31,165 nt of DNA from a virus: the IMG/VR virus record IMGVR_UViG_3300033143_000258, positions 1 to 31,165 of that record; one strand, given 5' to 3'. Numbering within the stretch: the stretch's first letter is position 1; each line of letters opens with the position of its first letter. Of this stretch, positions 1-8,386 are shown one piece after another. The translations under genes and the position numbers were made by a program. Below the pieces are notes generated by a model that was not told the origin of the DNA, made no database searches, and saw nothing but the letters and a program-made list of their open reading frames with translations.

Positions 1-372
1 TGCTTGCAATAATTGACTGTACCCGACTAAATTGGTTGGTTATTATTATCAGTGTCTCTCTACTACTACAATTAATTGAATGTGTCAAGAGAAAGATGAT
101 GGGGGTATACAGGGGGATGCGTTCGTGTTATTGCTATGCACTGCAACTTAAAAATATCTCGTAGAAAATAACAGGGGGACAATTATATTCTCGGGGGATT
201 AGCCATTTATTAATTAAATGTGCATTAATTTAATTATTTTTCATTTATTTTCACAATTTAGTTTAATATCTCATTTTATTTGTCGATCTATATATAAGGG
301 GATGCCCCTATTATAACATATAAGTATTTATCCCAAAATATATACGTTATGTATATTAACTAATATATAATA

Positions 373-402
373 GAATAAATTATTCCTAAAGATAATTTAT
401 TC
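373..402 (+). promoter_or_regulatory. Stem-loop, 11-bp perfect arms, AT-rich
   Basis: GAATAAATTAT at 373-383 is the exact reverse complement of ATAATTTATTC at 392-402, leaving an 8-base loop. It lacks the GC-rich stem and U-run of an intrinsic terminator. With the next stem-loop four bases downstream it forms a tandem pair in the 5' leader of the rightward transcript. RNA processing, mRNA stabilisation or protein binding are all possible; the sequence does not decide between them. Confidence 0.55.
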
Positions 403-406
403 TTTA

Positions 407-426
407 AGGAAGCTAATAAGCTTCCT
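407..426 (+). promoter_or_regulatory. Stem-loop, 8-bp perfect arms
   Basis: AGGAAGCT at 407-414 pairs with AGCTTCCT at 419-426 around a four-base AATA loop. It is the second of a tandem pair with the stem-loop at 373-402 and lies 70 bases before the first supported start codon at 496. T7-like phages often carry RNase III processing hairpins in leaders, which is one reading. The 3' flank is AT-rich but not a U-run, so a terminator is less likely. Confidence 0.55.
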
Positions 427-495
427 ATATAAATATAAAAGAATATGAAGATTATAAAGATTAAGAGACCTTCTGAGTCTCTAAGGAGAAACAGA

Positions 496-708
496 ATGTC
501 TATAACAAGTATTACTATTAAGGTTAAAGACAAAGACATTGTCATGTCTCTGACTGAGGCTGAAAGCCTTTATAAGGAACTAGACAGTTTGTTTCATAAC
601 TGTGTTCCTACTACCAGTCCTAATAGGAAGTATACTGATTACAGATACTTATGGTCTCTTCACAACTCTGACATTAACACCACTCTGGGTGGTATGAATG
701 CCAGCTAA
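496..708 (+). CDS. Small hypothetical phage protein (70 aa)
   Basis: I choose ATG 496 because AAGGAG at 483-488 lies seven bases upstream. The in-frame ATG at 445 has no Shine-Dalgarno and would add a basic tail that looks like untranslated leader. The protein opens with an alternating hydrophobic stretch (ITSITIKVKDKDIVMSL, probably beta strands), followed by a helix with TEAESLYKELDSLF. That strand-then-helix layout is common in tiny phage proteins, but I recognise no specific family. It is the first gene of the rightward operon and overlaps the next gene by 11 bases. Function unknown. Confidence 0.7.
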   Translation: MSITSITIKVKDKDIVMSLTEAESLYKELDSLFHNCVPTTSPNRKYTDYRYLWSLHNSDINTTLGGMNAS

Positions 709-964
709 AAGAGATTACAAGAAAGAGCGTCTTGCTGAGTCGAAGAAACGTAAGGAGCAAAGAAAGGCCAGAGGCCGTGCTCGTACGAAGATGGAAAACG
801 CTGGCAAGGTTAAAAAAGGTGATGGCAAACACGTCGATCACAAAAAGCCTCTAAGAAAAGGAGGCTCTAATTCTAAAGCGAACCTAAGGGTTCGTAGTGC
901 TAAGAGCAATTCTTCTGACAATGGTCATAAGAAGGGCGAGAAACAAAAGAGAAGGAAACGTTGA
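698..964 (+). CDS. Small basic HNH-like protein (88 aa)
   Basis: The first half is a very basic helix rich in Lys, Arg and Glu. Around residues 44-65 it carries HVDHKKPLRKGGSNSKANLR, which matches the DH...P...GG...NL pattern of compact HNH nucleases. The tail is Lys/Arg/Ser-rich. Small proteins of this type are common beside packaging and structural genes in T7-like phages. I see no CxxC zinc pairs, and a full-strength catalytic His-Asn-His set is not certain, so it could be a degenerate HNH protein that simply binds DNA. It overlaps the previous gene by 11 bases and the next TTG start by four (TTGA). Confidence 0.75.
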   Translation: MPAKRDYKKERLAESKKRKEQRKARGRARTKMENAGKVKKGDGKHVDHKKPLRKGGSNSKANLRVRSAKSNSSDNGHKKGEKQKRRKR

Positions 965-1116
965 CAGCAGTTAATGAGATAACCAGAGATAAGATTAAAA
1001 CAAAACCTGTAACGCAGTTATACAGCGACGGTTGGGATTTAATCTGGCTTACCAAAGGTACACAAGAAAGTCCTACAGATAAAGACAAAGAGAAATTATT
1101 AAATGGCAAAGGTTGA
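961..1116 (+). CDS. Short hypothetical protein, TTG start (51 aa)
   Basis: The reading frame opens with TTG at 961, overlapping the TGA stop of the previous gene as TTGA. AAGGA lies about seven bases upstream. It runs to a TGA at 1114-1116, so it overlaps the tailspike start (1103) by 14 bases. Without it there would be a 138-base gap in an operon that has none elsewhere. The large terminase-portal junction uses the same TTGA arrangement, which supports it. The product is a mixed polar peptide with a short aromatic patch (LYSDGWDLIWL). I recognise no family. Confidence 0.5.
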   Translation: MTAVNEITRDKIKTKPVTQLYSDGWDLIWLTKGTQESPTDKDKEKLLNGKG

Positions 1117-3379
1117 TTTAAACACTATAACTTCTGGTTTCGCTTCTACTGATGCGTTGAATACTAACTTCGCTATTATTGAAGAGGGGTTTGATAACAC
1201 CCTGAGCCTCGACGGTTCTACTCCCAATTCAATGTCTGCTGAAATAGATATGAATTCTAGCGCTATAATCAATTTAGGCGCTCCTCAGAATGCTACATCG
1301 GCTGCCAGATTACAAGATGTTACAGCTACTGGTACTATTAATATTGGTAGAACTATAGTAAACTCTATAGCTAATTTACGATTAGCTGATCCTACACAAG
1401 ATCAGAGTATACAAGTAACAGGTTATTACTCCGAAGGTGATGGAGGTGGGGGTGAGTTTTATTGGGACTCTGCTTCTACTGAAGCGGATGATGATGGAAC
1501 TATTATCAAAGTTACTGCTGTTACTACTGGAAGATTTAAAAGGCTTAATGTTAGCGAACTTAATATATTATATTTTGGCGCAGTACTAGACGGGATAATT
1601 GTAACTGATGCTGCAATTACAGCCTCAGATAATACTCTAACCTCTGCGTCTAATTTATTTACATCTGATGCTATTGGTAAAAATGTCTTGGTAGCTGGAG
1701 CTGGTGCCGCTGGTACGATGCTAGTAACAACAATAGCAAACTACACATCTTCTGGAAGTGTTGAAGTTACAACAGCTGCCTCAACGACTGTTTCAGGAGA
1801 AAAGGCTGTATGGGGCACAAATGATGCAGTTGCTATACAAGCGGCTATTGATCTTGCTTCTACAAAAGAAAGAGGAGACATCCTCTTCCCTCCAGGAATA
1901 TGCCTAAACGATGGTGTAGAAGTTTTAAATGATAATATCAATTTAATTGGATTTGGTATTGGTGCGACAAAGGTAGTATATACAAATGTTACAGGTACAG
2001 TAGCCACCTTCTCATTTGGTCAATCTAAAACAGGCACTGGTACTTTAATTCCAGTATCCAATTGCTCCATTAGAAAAATGGAGATTGACTGTCTAGCTAC
2101 GGATATAAATGGTGTAGTAGGCGCAGGTATAAGAACTACTGTATTTGATGGTTTCACTGCGGAAGAGATTTACACCTATGATTGCTGGGGGAACTATGGC
2201 TTCGGTATTGTTGGTACTGGCCTTACTCCAAGAAATGCACTAAAAATAAAAGACTGCATCGCAGTGCGATGTGGTGCGGATGGACTGGATATTAAGGCAG
2301 GACTACACAGAGTAGAAATTGATGGATTCTACACCAAAGACCACGTTGATCAGACGGGTGGCGATTCTGTAGGTCTCGATGTCAGGGGCCAATATATTAG
2401 CGTACGTAATGTCTTTGCTGAAAATTGCATAGAATATGGGGTAAGGTTACGCATCAATACTGGTGTGCAGCAGTCAGGCGATCCAGGCGACTGGACTTTA
2501 ACGCAAGATGCTTGCGTATCTATGAGTAACTGTTTTGCGTATGAATGCCGAGATGGTTTCAGTGTAGCATCTCCACTAGAATCGTCAGTGTCTCTATCAG
2601 GCTGTCACGCCTTAAACAACACTCGCTATGGCTTTGGGGTTGGTGGAGACGGTATTACAGCCATGTCTGGTTGCTCAGCCACGAAGAACTTAACAGGAAT
2701 GAATGTTGGTGATGTTTCAAATGTCAAGCTTACCAATATGGTTATTAACAATAACACCCAAGATGGAATGGTCTTCTCTTCCACATTTGATGGAACCTTC
2801 ATTATTAATGGAGGCTCTATTAGTGATAATGTCCGGTATGGTATTAATTATAATGGGAATGTCGCTACCAGTTCTTTAAAGTTATTGGGGTGTGATATAA
2901 GTAGGAACGTAACAAACTTTATAGGAGGTGCCACAACTGATGGAGCAGTTGAGTTTGTAGCGTGTGATATAAAGGACGCCGTATCAAGAGGGGTTCAGAT
3001 CGATGCAGCCTCATCAACGCGGCATGTATTTACAGGCGGTGAAATCTCTGGAAATGCAGTTGATATATTTTCTGAAAACTCTGACACAACTTTTACAAGC
3101 GTTACAGGAGTAGTTACAAAGTTCATAGGACAGACGTTAGTTCCTGTCGATTCTACTGGGACGCCGAGCTTTTCCTTTACACACGGTTTGTATAAAACTC
3201 CTATCACAGGTCGCATCTTCTTTACATTAGCGAGAGATAGTGGAATTGAGGATTTTGATACTAATGATTTACTTGTAACAGGTACTAGCTCAACAACGGT
3301 AACTGGAAAAGTGACTATAGCAGCAGCCTCTGCAACAGGCGGTGCTAATGTTGGAGTTAATTGTTATGTTGAAATATAA
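1103..3379 (+). CDS. Tailspike protein with beta-helix (758 aa)
   Basis: Receptor-binding tail protein, likely a homotrimer and possibly a polysaccharide depolymerase. Residues 1-75 (VDLNTITSGFASTDALNTNF, then a conserved DMNS..I.NL region) form the short virion-attachment domain seen in many podovirus fibres. GYYSEGDGGGGEFYWDS at 107-123 is a hallmark of bacterial-surface tailspikes. A beta-rich insert at about 160-235 precedes GTNDAVAIQAAIDLA at 238-252, the start of a pectate-lyase-3 type parallel beta-helix with many short G/N-rich turns to about 650. The C-terminal 65 residues resemble a trimerisation or end-cap domain. Catalytic residues cannot be assigned. It is encoded ahead of the terminase genes, away from the other tail genes. 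Confidence 0.88.
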   Translation: MAKVDLNTITSGFASTDALNTNFAIIEEGFDNTLSLDGSTPNSMSAEIDMNSSAIINLGAPQNATSAARLQDVTATGTINIGRTIVNSIANLRLADPTQDQSIQVTGYYSEGDGGGGEFYWDSASTEADDDGTIIKVTAVTTGRFKRLNVSELNILYFGAVLDGIIVTDAAITASDNTLTSASNLFTSDAIGKNVLVAGAGAAGTMLVTTIANYTSSGSVEVTTAASTTVSGEKAVWGTNDAVAIQAAIDLASTKERGDILFPPGICLNDGVEVLNDNINLIGFGIGATKVVYTNVTGTVATFSFGQSKTGTGTLIPVSNCSIRKMEIDCLATDINGVVGAGIRTTVFDGFTAEEIYTYDCWGNYGFGIVGTGLTPRNALKIKDCIAVRCGADGLDIKAGLHRVEIDGFYTKDHVDQTGGDSVGLDVRGQYISVRNVFAENCIEYGVRLRINTGVQQSGDPGDWTLTQDACVSMSNCFAYECRDGFSVASPLESSVSLSGCHALNNTRYGFGVGGDGITAMSGCSATKNLTGMNVGDVSNVKLTNMVINNNTQDGMVFSSTFDGTFIINGGSISDNVRYGINYNGNVATSSLKLLGCDISRNVTNFIGGATTDGAVEFVACDIKDAVSRGVQIDAASSTRHVFTGGEISGNAVDIFSENSDTTFTSVTGVVTKFIGQTLVPVDSTGTPSFSFTHGLYKTPITGRIFFTLARDSGIEDFDTNDLLVTGTSSTTVTGKVTIAAASATGGANVGVNCYVEI

Positions 3380-3390
3380 GTTCACTAATT

Positions 3391-3879
3391 ATGCCTAAAT
3401 TAACACAGGGTTTATTTTTTGAGATGACCTCCCCCGAAGATAGGGAGAGGTTAAAGCCTAAGTACACGTTAAAAGAACGAGATCATACTTTTAAAGGTAC
3501 TAAGTATAAGTCTATGCACAACATTTATATGAGTATGGACGATCCTACTGAATATTCATTTGTAATGAAAACTCTGGGTAACTGGAAACATTGGAAAGCT
3601 CTGTGTAAACTCTCCTGGTTTAAACCTTTTGTTGAATCTTGGAGAGAGGAACTGGAAGTTAAATTACGCTCAGATGGTATTAAGGCTGTTATTGATGATG
3701 TTAATTCTGAGAATAAGTCTTCAGCCTCTTCCGCTAAATGGGTAGCAGAGAAGGGCTGGGAAAAGGGGACTGGCAAGGGCCGTCCCTCTAAAGCTACTAT
3801 AGACAAAGAGGCTAATAAACTTCTATCTCTTGATAAAGAAGTAGAAGAGGATTTGACAAGAATGGAGGCTATGCATTAA
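3391..3879 (+). CDS. terS: Terminase small subunit (162 aa)
   Basis: Probable DNA-recognition subunit of the packaging motor. The last third has AKWVAEKGWEKGTGKGRPSK followed by an acidic-basic helix ending DLTRMEA, a pattern typical of small terminase (DNA maturase A) proteins in T7-like phages. The N-terminal part (about residues 35-95) is helical and rich in Trp/Lys, consistent with DNA binding. Position one peptidase gene before the large terminase supports the call. It ends in a TAATG overlap with the M15 peptidase gene. Family assignment rests on context and the C-terminal pattern; no helix-turn-helix is obvious by eye. Confidence 0.78.
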   Translation: MPKLTQGLFFEMTSPEDRERLKPKYTLKERDHTFKGTKYKSMHNIYMSMDDPTEYSFVMKTLGNWKHWKALCKLSWFKPFVESWREELEVKLRSDGIKAVIDDVNSENKSSASSAKWVAEKGWEKGTGKGRPSKATIDKEANKLLSLDKEVEEDLTRMEAMH

Positions 3880-4169
3880 TGTTCTTTAAAGAAGCTGTTG
3901 AATGGAAGTTGCAGGGCATAACCAAGATACTGCTAGAGGCGGATCAGTTGTGGACTGCTAGAGGGCAAGATTTAGTAGTAACCTCTTTAATGGAGGGTAC
4001 TCATGGCGAGAACTCTAAACACTACGTTGGTAAGGCTGTAGATTTAAGGACTAGGTATTTCAGTACAGAAGAGAAGCTCTTAGTGGCAGACGCTTTACGT
4101 AAACGTCTAGGCAGAGCCTACTATGTACTAGCAGAGAGAACACACATACATGTCCACTACAAAGGCTGA
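3879..4169 (+). CDS. M15-family peptidase, endolysin candidate (96 aa)
   Basis: The protein has the core of the M15 / hedgehog-type zinc D-Ala-D-Ala peptidase fold. SKHYVGKAVD at 46-55 supplies the first zinc ligands (H48, D55), and the C-terminal HIHVHY supplies the third (H91 or H93). Such enzymes cleave peptidoglycan cross-links, so it is the best lysis-enzyme candidate in the window. At 96 residues it is a bare catalytic core with no signal peptide, transmembrane segment or wall-binding domain, so it would need a holin to reach the wall. It is coupled to the small terminase by TAATG and overlaps the large terminase start by 20 bases. Confidence 0.83.
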   Translation: MFFKEAVEWKLQGITKILLEADQLWTARGQDLVVTSLMEGTHGENSKHYVGKAVDLRTRYFSTEEKLLVADALRKRLGRAYYVLAERTHIHVHYKG

Positions 4170-5712
4170 ACGTATACAAGAAGTTAAGAGTAGGGCAGAG
4201 AATGATCTGTTCTACTTTGCACAACTAGTCAATCCTCATAGGGTATACGGAGCGGTTCACGAGGAACTGTTTCAGTGGTGGACTAGAGAAGGTGCCTCTG
4301 ATAATCAGCTGTGTCTACTCCCACGAGATCACCAAAAGAGCCATTGTGCTGCAGTACGCGCAGCATGGTTAATAACTAAAAATCCCTGGGCAACCATTCT
4401 ATATGTATCTGCTACTGCTGATCTTGCTGAGAAGCAATTGTACGCAGTTAAATCTATATTAGACACTAGAACTTACAAGAAGTTCTGGCCAGATATGATT
4501 CATCCTGAAGAGGGCAAGCGAGAGAAGTGGTCAGCAATGGAGATTTGTGTAGACCATCCAGCAAGAAAGGCTGAGGGTGTTCGCGATCCTTCTATAAAGG
4601 CCGCAGGACTTACAACTAACATAACAGGTTTCCACGCAAATTATATATTCCTAGATGACATAGTTGTTCCTTTGAATGCCTACACAGAAGATGGTAGACG
4701 TAAAGTTGAAATGATGTACTCTCAATTGGCTTCTATTAAGACTACTGGAGCACAGGCATGTGTAGTAGGTACGCGTTACCATCCTAGAGATATTTATGCC
4801 ACTATGCAAGAGCGTATGGTAGATGTTTATAAAGATGGAGAGCTTGTAGACAAGCGCCCTCTATATGAGATATTTCAGAGAGTAGTGGAAATAGATCAAG
4901 AGTATTTATGGCCCAAGCAGATGAGAGCCGATGGCAGGTACTTTGGATTTGATGATAATGAATTGGCTAAGAAACGCGCCGACTACTTTGATACAGCACA
5001 GTTCTTTGCACAATATTATAACAATCCAAATGATCCGGGCTCTGAAAAAATTAAAAGACGCAGTTTTCAGTATTATGACAGGAAGTTTTTAGAGCAATCT
5101 GAAGGTTACTGGTTATACAGAGACAAGCGTCTTAATGTGTTTGCAGCAATTGACTTTGCTTTCAGTTTAAACAAGAAGGCCGACTACACAGCTATTGTTG
5201 TGCTAGGAGTTGATGCTGATCACAGTTACTATGTACTAGACATTGAACGTTTCAAGACAGATAGTATCAAAGATTATTTTGATAGACTGGTACAGCTACA
5301 CAGTAAGTGGGAGTTTAGAAAACTCAGAGCAGAGGTTACTGTAGCACAGCAACAGATTGTGAACGAGCTAAAGAACTCTTATATCAAACCTAATGGTTTG
5401 TGGCTATCTATTGATGAGTATAGACCTAGTAGACATGAAGGTAATAAAGAAGAGCGTATGATGGCTACATTAGGCCCCCGTTATGATAACTTACAAGTGT
5501 GGCACTATAAGGGTGGTAACTGTCAAGTGTTAGAAGAAGAACTAGTAATGACAAAGCCTCCACATGATGATATATCAGATGCCCTTACAGCAGCTATGGA
5601 TATAGCTGTCGCTCCTAGTAGAGGGGGGTTTAATAGAAAGAGCAGACTCCAAAGCAAGGTTGTGTACAATTCTAAGTTTGGCGGAGTATCAGCAACAGGA
5701 AGAACACATTGA
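4150..5712 (+). CDS. terL: Terminase large subunit (520 aa)
   Basis: ATPase-nuclease that translocates and cuts DNA into proheads. The Walker A segment is the variant LLPRDHQKSH (56-65), a form known in T7-like terminases where the classic glycine-rich loop is reduced but KS is kept. Walker B is YIFLDD at 165-170. The C-terminal RNase H-like nuclease has D335 (AAIDFAF), E395 (RAEVTVA) and the HDDISDAL cluster at 472-479. Length is close to family norms. ATG 4150 lies inside the peptidase gene, giving a 20-base overlap. It ends in a TTGA overlap with the portal gene. Confidence 0.93.
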   Translation: MSTTKAERIQEVKSRAENDLFYFAQLVNPHRVYGAVHEELFQWWTREGASDNQLCLLPRDHQKSHCAAVRAAWLITKNPWATILYVSATADLAEKQLYAVKSILDTRTYKKFWPDMIHPEEGKREKWSAMEICVDHPARKAEGVRDPSIKAAGLTTNITGFHANYIFLDDIVVPLNAYTEDGRRKVEMMYSQLASIKTTGAQACVVGTRYHPRDIYATMQERMVDVYKDGELVDKRPLYEIFQRVVEIDQEYLWPKQMRADGRYFGFDDNELAKKRADYFDTAQFFAQYYNNPNDPGSEKIKRRSFQYYDRKFLEQSEGYWLYRDKRLNVFAAIDFAFSLNKKADYTAIVVLGVDADHSYYVLDIERFKTDSIKDYFDRLVQLHSKWEFRKLRAEVTVAQQQIVNELKNSYIKPNGLWLSIDEYRPSRHEGNKEERMMATLGPRYDNLQVWHYKGGNCQVLEEELVMTKPPHDDISDALTAAMDIAVAPSRGGFNRKSRLQSKVVYNSKFGGVSATGRTH

Positions 5713-7475
5713 CAGGTACTACAGTAGAAATTGAAAGTATACTAGATGATAGAGATTGGTTAGCTACACAGGTAGCTGACCTCTACTCTAACTGGTCTAT
5801 GCAGCGTAATAATAAACGAGAGGAATGGAAAGAGCTTCGTAATTACTTGTTTGCTACTAGCACTCAGGACACTACTAACTCTCTACTTCCTTGGAAGAAT
5901 ACAACTACTATACCAAAACTAACACAGTTAAGAGACAACTTGCATGCTAATTACATGTCAGCATTGTTTCCTAACGACGATTGGTTTAAATGGGAAGGAC
6001 ATAGTGCTGAAGCAGAGGTAGCTGCTAAACGAGAAGCTATCGAGTCTTATATGAAAACCAAGCTTTCTCAGAATGGTTTTTATAATGTCATCTCTGATTT
6101 ACTTTACGACTACATTGACTATGGCAATCCTATAGGTGATGTTGAGTTCGTAAACGAAGAGGTTATTGATGATGTGACTGGTGAGATTACTACTAGTTAC
6201 ATCGGCCCTAGAGCTGTTAGGATATCACCTTTTGATATAGTATTTAATCCTACAGCAGTTAGCTTTGCTAAGTCTCCTAAGATTACACGCTACATTAAAT
6301 CGGTAGGAGAACTTAAGTCTGATGCTGAAACTAACAGAGGGCTAGGGTATAATAGTGGCGTAATTGCTACTATTGATAATGTTAGACACGCTTTCAGTTC
6401 TTATGATCCTGCTGATGATGCTAAAGCTGATGGTTATAGTGTTGACGGCTTTGGCAGTTTGAGAGAGTATTACACTTCTGACTATGTAGAAATTCTCGAA
6501 TTTGAAGGAGATATACATGACCAGAGAGGTGTATTACTAAAGAACCAGATTATTACCATTGTAGATCGTAGTAAGATTCTTCGTATGCAGTCCAATCCTT
6601 CTTGGCTTGGACGGAGTACTAAAGTGCATGCTGGGTGGAGACCTAGACCTGATAACCTATGGGCTATGGGGCCATTAGATAATCTAGTTGGTATGCAATA
6701 TCGAATGGATCATTTAGAGAATGTACAAGCAGATCTTATGGATCTGATTGCTCATCCTCCTCTAAAGATTAAAGGTAATGTAGAAGAGTTTGAATGGGGC
6801 CCTTTCGCTGAGATATTCTTAGGCGACGATGGCGATATTGAAATTCTTAAAGTTGATAGTGTTGCTCTGAGTTATGATACTAAGATAGCAATACTAGAAC
6901 AGCGCATGGAAGATATGGCAGGTGCTCCTAAACAAGCTATGGGTATTCGTACTCCTGGTGAGAAGACTGCCTTTGAAGTACAGAGCTTAGATAATGCTGC
7001 TGGTAGAATCTTTCAGGACAGAACTCGCAACTTTGAACTTAATATAATTGAACCTCTGTTAAATAACCAACTAGAGATTGCTCGTCGTAATATGGATAGT
7101 AGAGATCTTGTTAGAGTTATGGATGACGATCTTGGTGTAGCCTCCTTTATGGAGATTACTAAAGAGGACATTACAGCAGAGGGTAAGCTACGACCTAAAG
7201 GAAGTAGGCACTTTGCTGCTACGGCACAGCTCATTCAGAATATGAATGGAGTGTTTAACTCACAGATTGGTCAAATTATAATGCCCCACCTATCCTCTAA
7301 AGCCCTTGCTAAGATGGTTGAAGAAGCTTTTGGTTGGGAGAAGTTTGACTTGGTTGGTGAGAATGTGGGCATTACTGAGCAAGTAGAAACCCAGCGACTG
7401 GTTAATGCAGGACAAGATCAATTAGATGTAGAGGCTATTACGCCGGGAGTTGAAGGTGAGCCAGAGAATATCTAA
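5709..7475 (+). CDS. Portal / head-tail connector protein (588 aa)
   Basis: Dodecameric vertex protein through which DNA is packaged, equivalent to T7 gp8. The N-terminus has a helical WK-rich region (NKREEWKELRNYLF), then LPWKNTTTIPKLTQLRDNLH and the wing and stem regions. Near residue 410, APKQAMGIRTPGEKTAFEVQ is a strongly conserved portal pattern in this phage class. Start is TTG at 5709, overlapping the terminase stop as TTGA, with AGGAAG six bases upstream; no ATG occurs earlier. It precedes scaffold and capsid as in T7. Confidence 0.9.
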   Translation: MTGTTVEIESILDDRDWLATQVADLYSNWSMQRNNKREEWKELRNYLFATSTQDTTNSLLPWKNTTTIPKLTQLRDNLHANYMSALFPNDDWFKWEGHSAEAEVAAKREAIESYMKTKLSQNGFYNVISDLLYDYIDYGNPIGDVEFVNEEVIDDVTGEITTSYIGPRAVRISPFDIVFNPTAVSFAKSPKITRYIKSVGELKSDAETNRGLGYNSGVIATIDNVRHAFSSYDPADDAKADGYSVDGFGSLREYYTSDYVEILEFEGDIHDQRGVLLKNQIITIVDRSKILRMQSNPSWLGRSTKVHAGWRPRPDNLWAMGPLDNLVGMQYRMDHLENVQADLMDLIAHPPLKIKGNVEEFEWGPFAEIFLGDDGDIEILKVDSVALSYDTKIAILEQRMEDMAGAPKQAMGIRTPGEKTAFEVQSLDNAAGRIFQDRTRNFELNIIEPLLNNQLEIARRNMDSRDLVRVMDDDLGVASFMEITKEDITAEGKLRPKGSRHFAATAQLIQNMNGVFNSQIGQIIMPHLSSKALAKMVEEAFGWEKFDLVGENVGITEQVETQRLVNAGQDQLDVEAITPGVEGEPENI

Positions 7476-7707
7476 GAGATTTAGTAAGCGTGTTGATAAG
7501 ACAGAAGTCTTAGCAGCCAGTACAGTGATGGAGGCTATCAAGACAATCTTAAAGGAAGATCTTGAAGCCTCTTTAAGAGACTCAGCTAAGGCTGATAATT
7601 ATAACAAACCTTCTTGGAGTGAGTGTATGGCAGACCAGCTAGGCACTCAACGAACTCTTAGGAAGGTTATAGAAATAGTAACAATTAAAGGAAACATCAA
7701 TGACTGA
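7456..7707 (+). CDS. Hypothetical helical protein between portal and scaffold (83 aa)
   Basis: A small, mainly helical, basic protein (RFSKRVDKTEVLAAS, then VMEAIKTILKEDLEASLRDSAKADNY). I prefer GTG 7456 because GGGAG at 7445-7449 sits six bases upstream; a TTG at 7450 in the same frame would have no spacing from that Shine-Dalgarno. It overlaps the portal gene by 20 bases and the scaffold gene by eight. A small gene in this slot is common in SIO1/T7-like genomes, but I recognise no family. It may be a minor head or assembly factor; that is a guess from position. Confidence 0.6.
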   Translation: MSQRISKRFSKRVDKTEVLAASTVMEAIKTILKEDLEASLRDSAKADNYNKPSWSECMADQLGTQRTLRKVIEIVTIKGNIND

Positions 7708-8377
7708 CCAAGCCACTGAGCTTTTTTCGGGTAAAACCGAGTTAGAGGGATCTGACACATATCAAAGTATTCTTCAAGGTATTACGAATTCAGAAGGTCA
7801 GCAGAAGTTTGCTGACGTAGAGACTGCTCTAAACAGCATCTCTTCCAAAGATGAGCACATCACTACTCTAGAAGTAGAGACTGCAAAGCTTAGATCTGAA
7901 TTAGAAAAACGTGATACAGTAGAAGAGGCTTTGAAAAAGAACGCACAAGCTAGCACAGAATCGACCAATTCTCCTGTTGAACTTGACGTAGATACTATTG
8001 CTGATATTGTTAATAAACAACTAGAAGCAGCTAAGACAGCCAATAATGTAAAAGCAAATCAAACTTCTGTAAGTAACGCACTTGTTGCTGCGTGGGGAGA
8101 GAATGCTGAAAGAGATTATATCGCTAAGGGAGCAGAAGTGGGGCTACGACCAGCTGATCTTGACGCTCTTGCAGGTAAATCTCCTAACGCAGTGCTTGAG
8201 ATTATGGGCATCACAAAGAAGAATGTACAGGTGCAAAAAACAACTAGTACATTAACTTCTAATACTTTAGAAAACAGGGCGCAAGAACAAGTTCAGCGTA
8301 AGTCTATTATGGGTGGAAGCTCTACTAAAGACACGTTAGATGCTTGGCGAAATTGTCGTCCGTCTACTACTCAATAG
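7700..8377 (+). CDS. Scaffolding protein (225 aa)
   Basis: Probable capsid assembly scaffold. The protein is acidic, low in aromatics and rich in Ala, Glu, Lys and Thr. A predicted coiled coil at about residues 48-80 (HITTLEVETAKLRSELEKRD) is followed by a disordered linker and a second helical region at 95-170. The basic C-terminus (ENRAQEQVQRKS, then DAWRNCRPSTTQ) fits the capsid-binding tail of podovirus scaffolds. Its place directly before the major capsid gene is the strongest evidence. AAAGGA lies upstream of ATG 7700. No protease domain is visible, so it is not a protease-scaffold fusion. Confidence 0.8.
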   Translation: MTDQATELFSGKTELEGSDTYQSILQGITNSEGQQKFADVETALNSISSKDEHITTLEVETAKLRSELEKRDTVEEALKKNAQASTESTNSPVELDVDTIADIVNKQLEAAKTANNVKANQTSVSNALVAAWGENAERDYIAKGAEVGLRPADLDALAGKSPNAVLEIMGITKKNVQVQKTTSTLTSNTLENRAQEQVQRKSIMGGSSTKDTLDAWRNCRPSTTQ

Positions 8378-8386
8378 GAGAATTAA

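Larger units (their letters stand above)
1..495. other. Non-coding AT-rich leader with hairpins and G5 runs
   Basis: I find no credible gene in the first 495 bases. The stretch is strongly AT-rich but contains isolated runs of five G at 101-105, 112-116, 174-178 and 193-197. Inverted repeats lie at 211-236 (9-bp arms), 297-309 (AGGGG/CCCCT), 340-356, 373-402 (11-bp perfect arms), 407-426 (8-bp perfect arms) and 464-482 (6-bp arms). It sits immediately before the rightward operon, so it probably holds promoters, RNA-processing sites or an origin. Sigma70-like -10 boxes occur (for example TATAAT at 366-371), but in such AT-rich DNA they carry little weight and I see no convincing -35 partner. 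Confidence 0.6.

Noticed and set aside
101-197. G-quadruplex from the four G5 runs
   Set aside because: Spacers of 6, 57 and 14 bases are too uneven for a convincing single quadruplex.
445-495. ATG 445 as start of the first gene
   Set aside because: No Shine-Dalgarno, and it would place the strong AAGGAG at 483-488 inside the coding sequence. ATG 496 fits better.
360-545. Minus-strand ORF of 61 residues, very hydrophobic
   Set aside because: Its hydrophobicity follows from AT-rich hairpin DNA read in reverse. It overlaps a supported rightward gene and its leader, has no Shine-Dalgarno, and would run against all neighbouring transcription.
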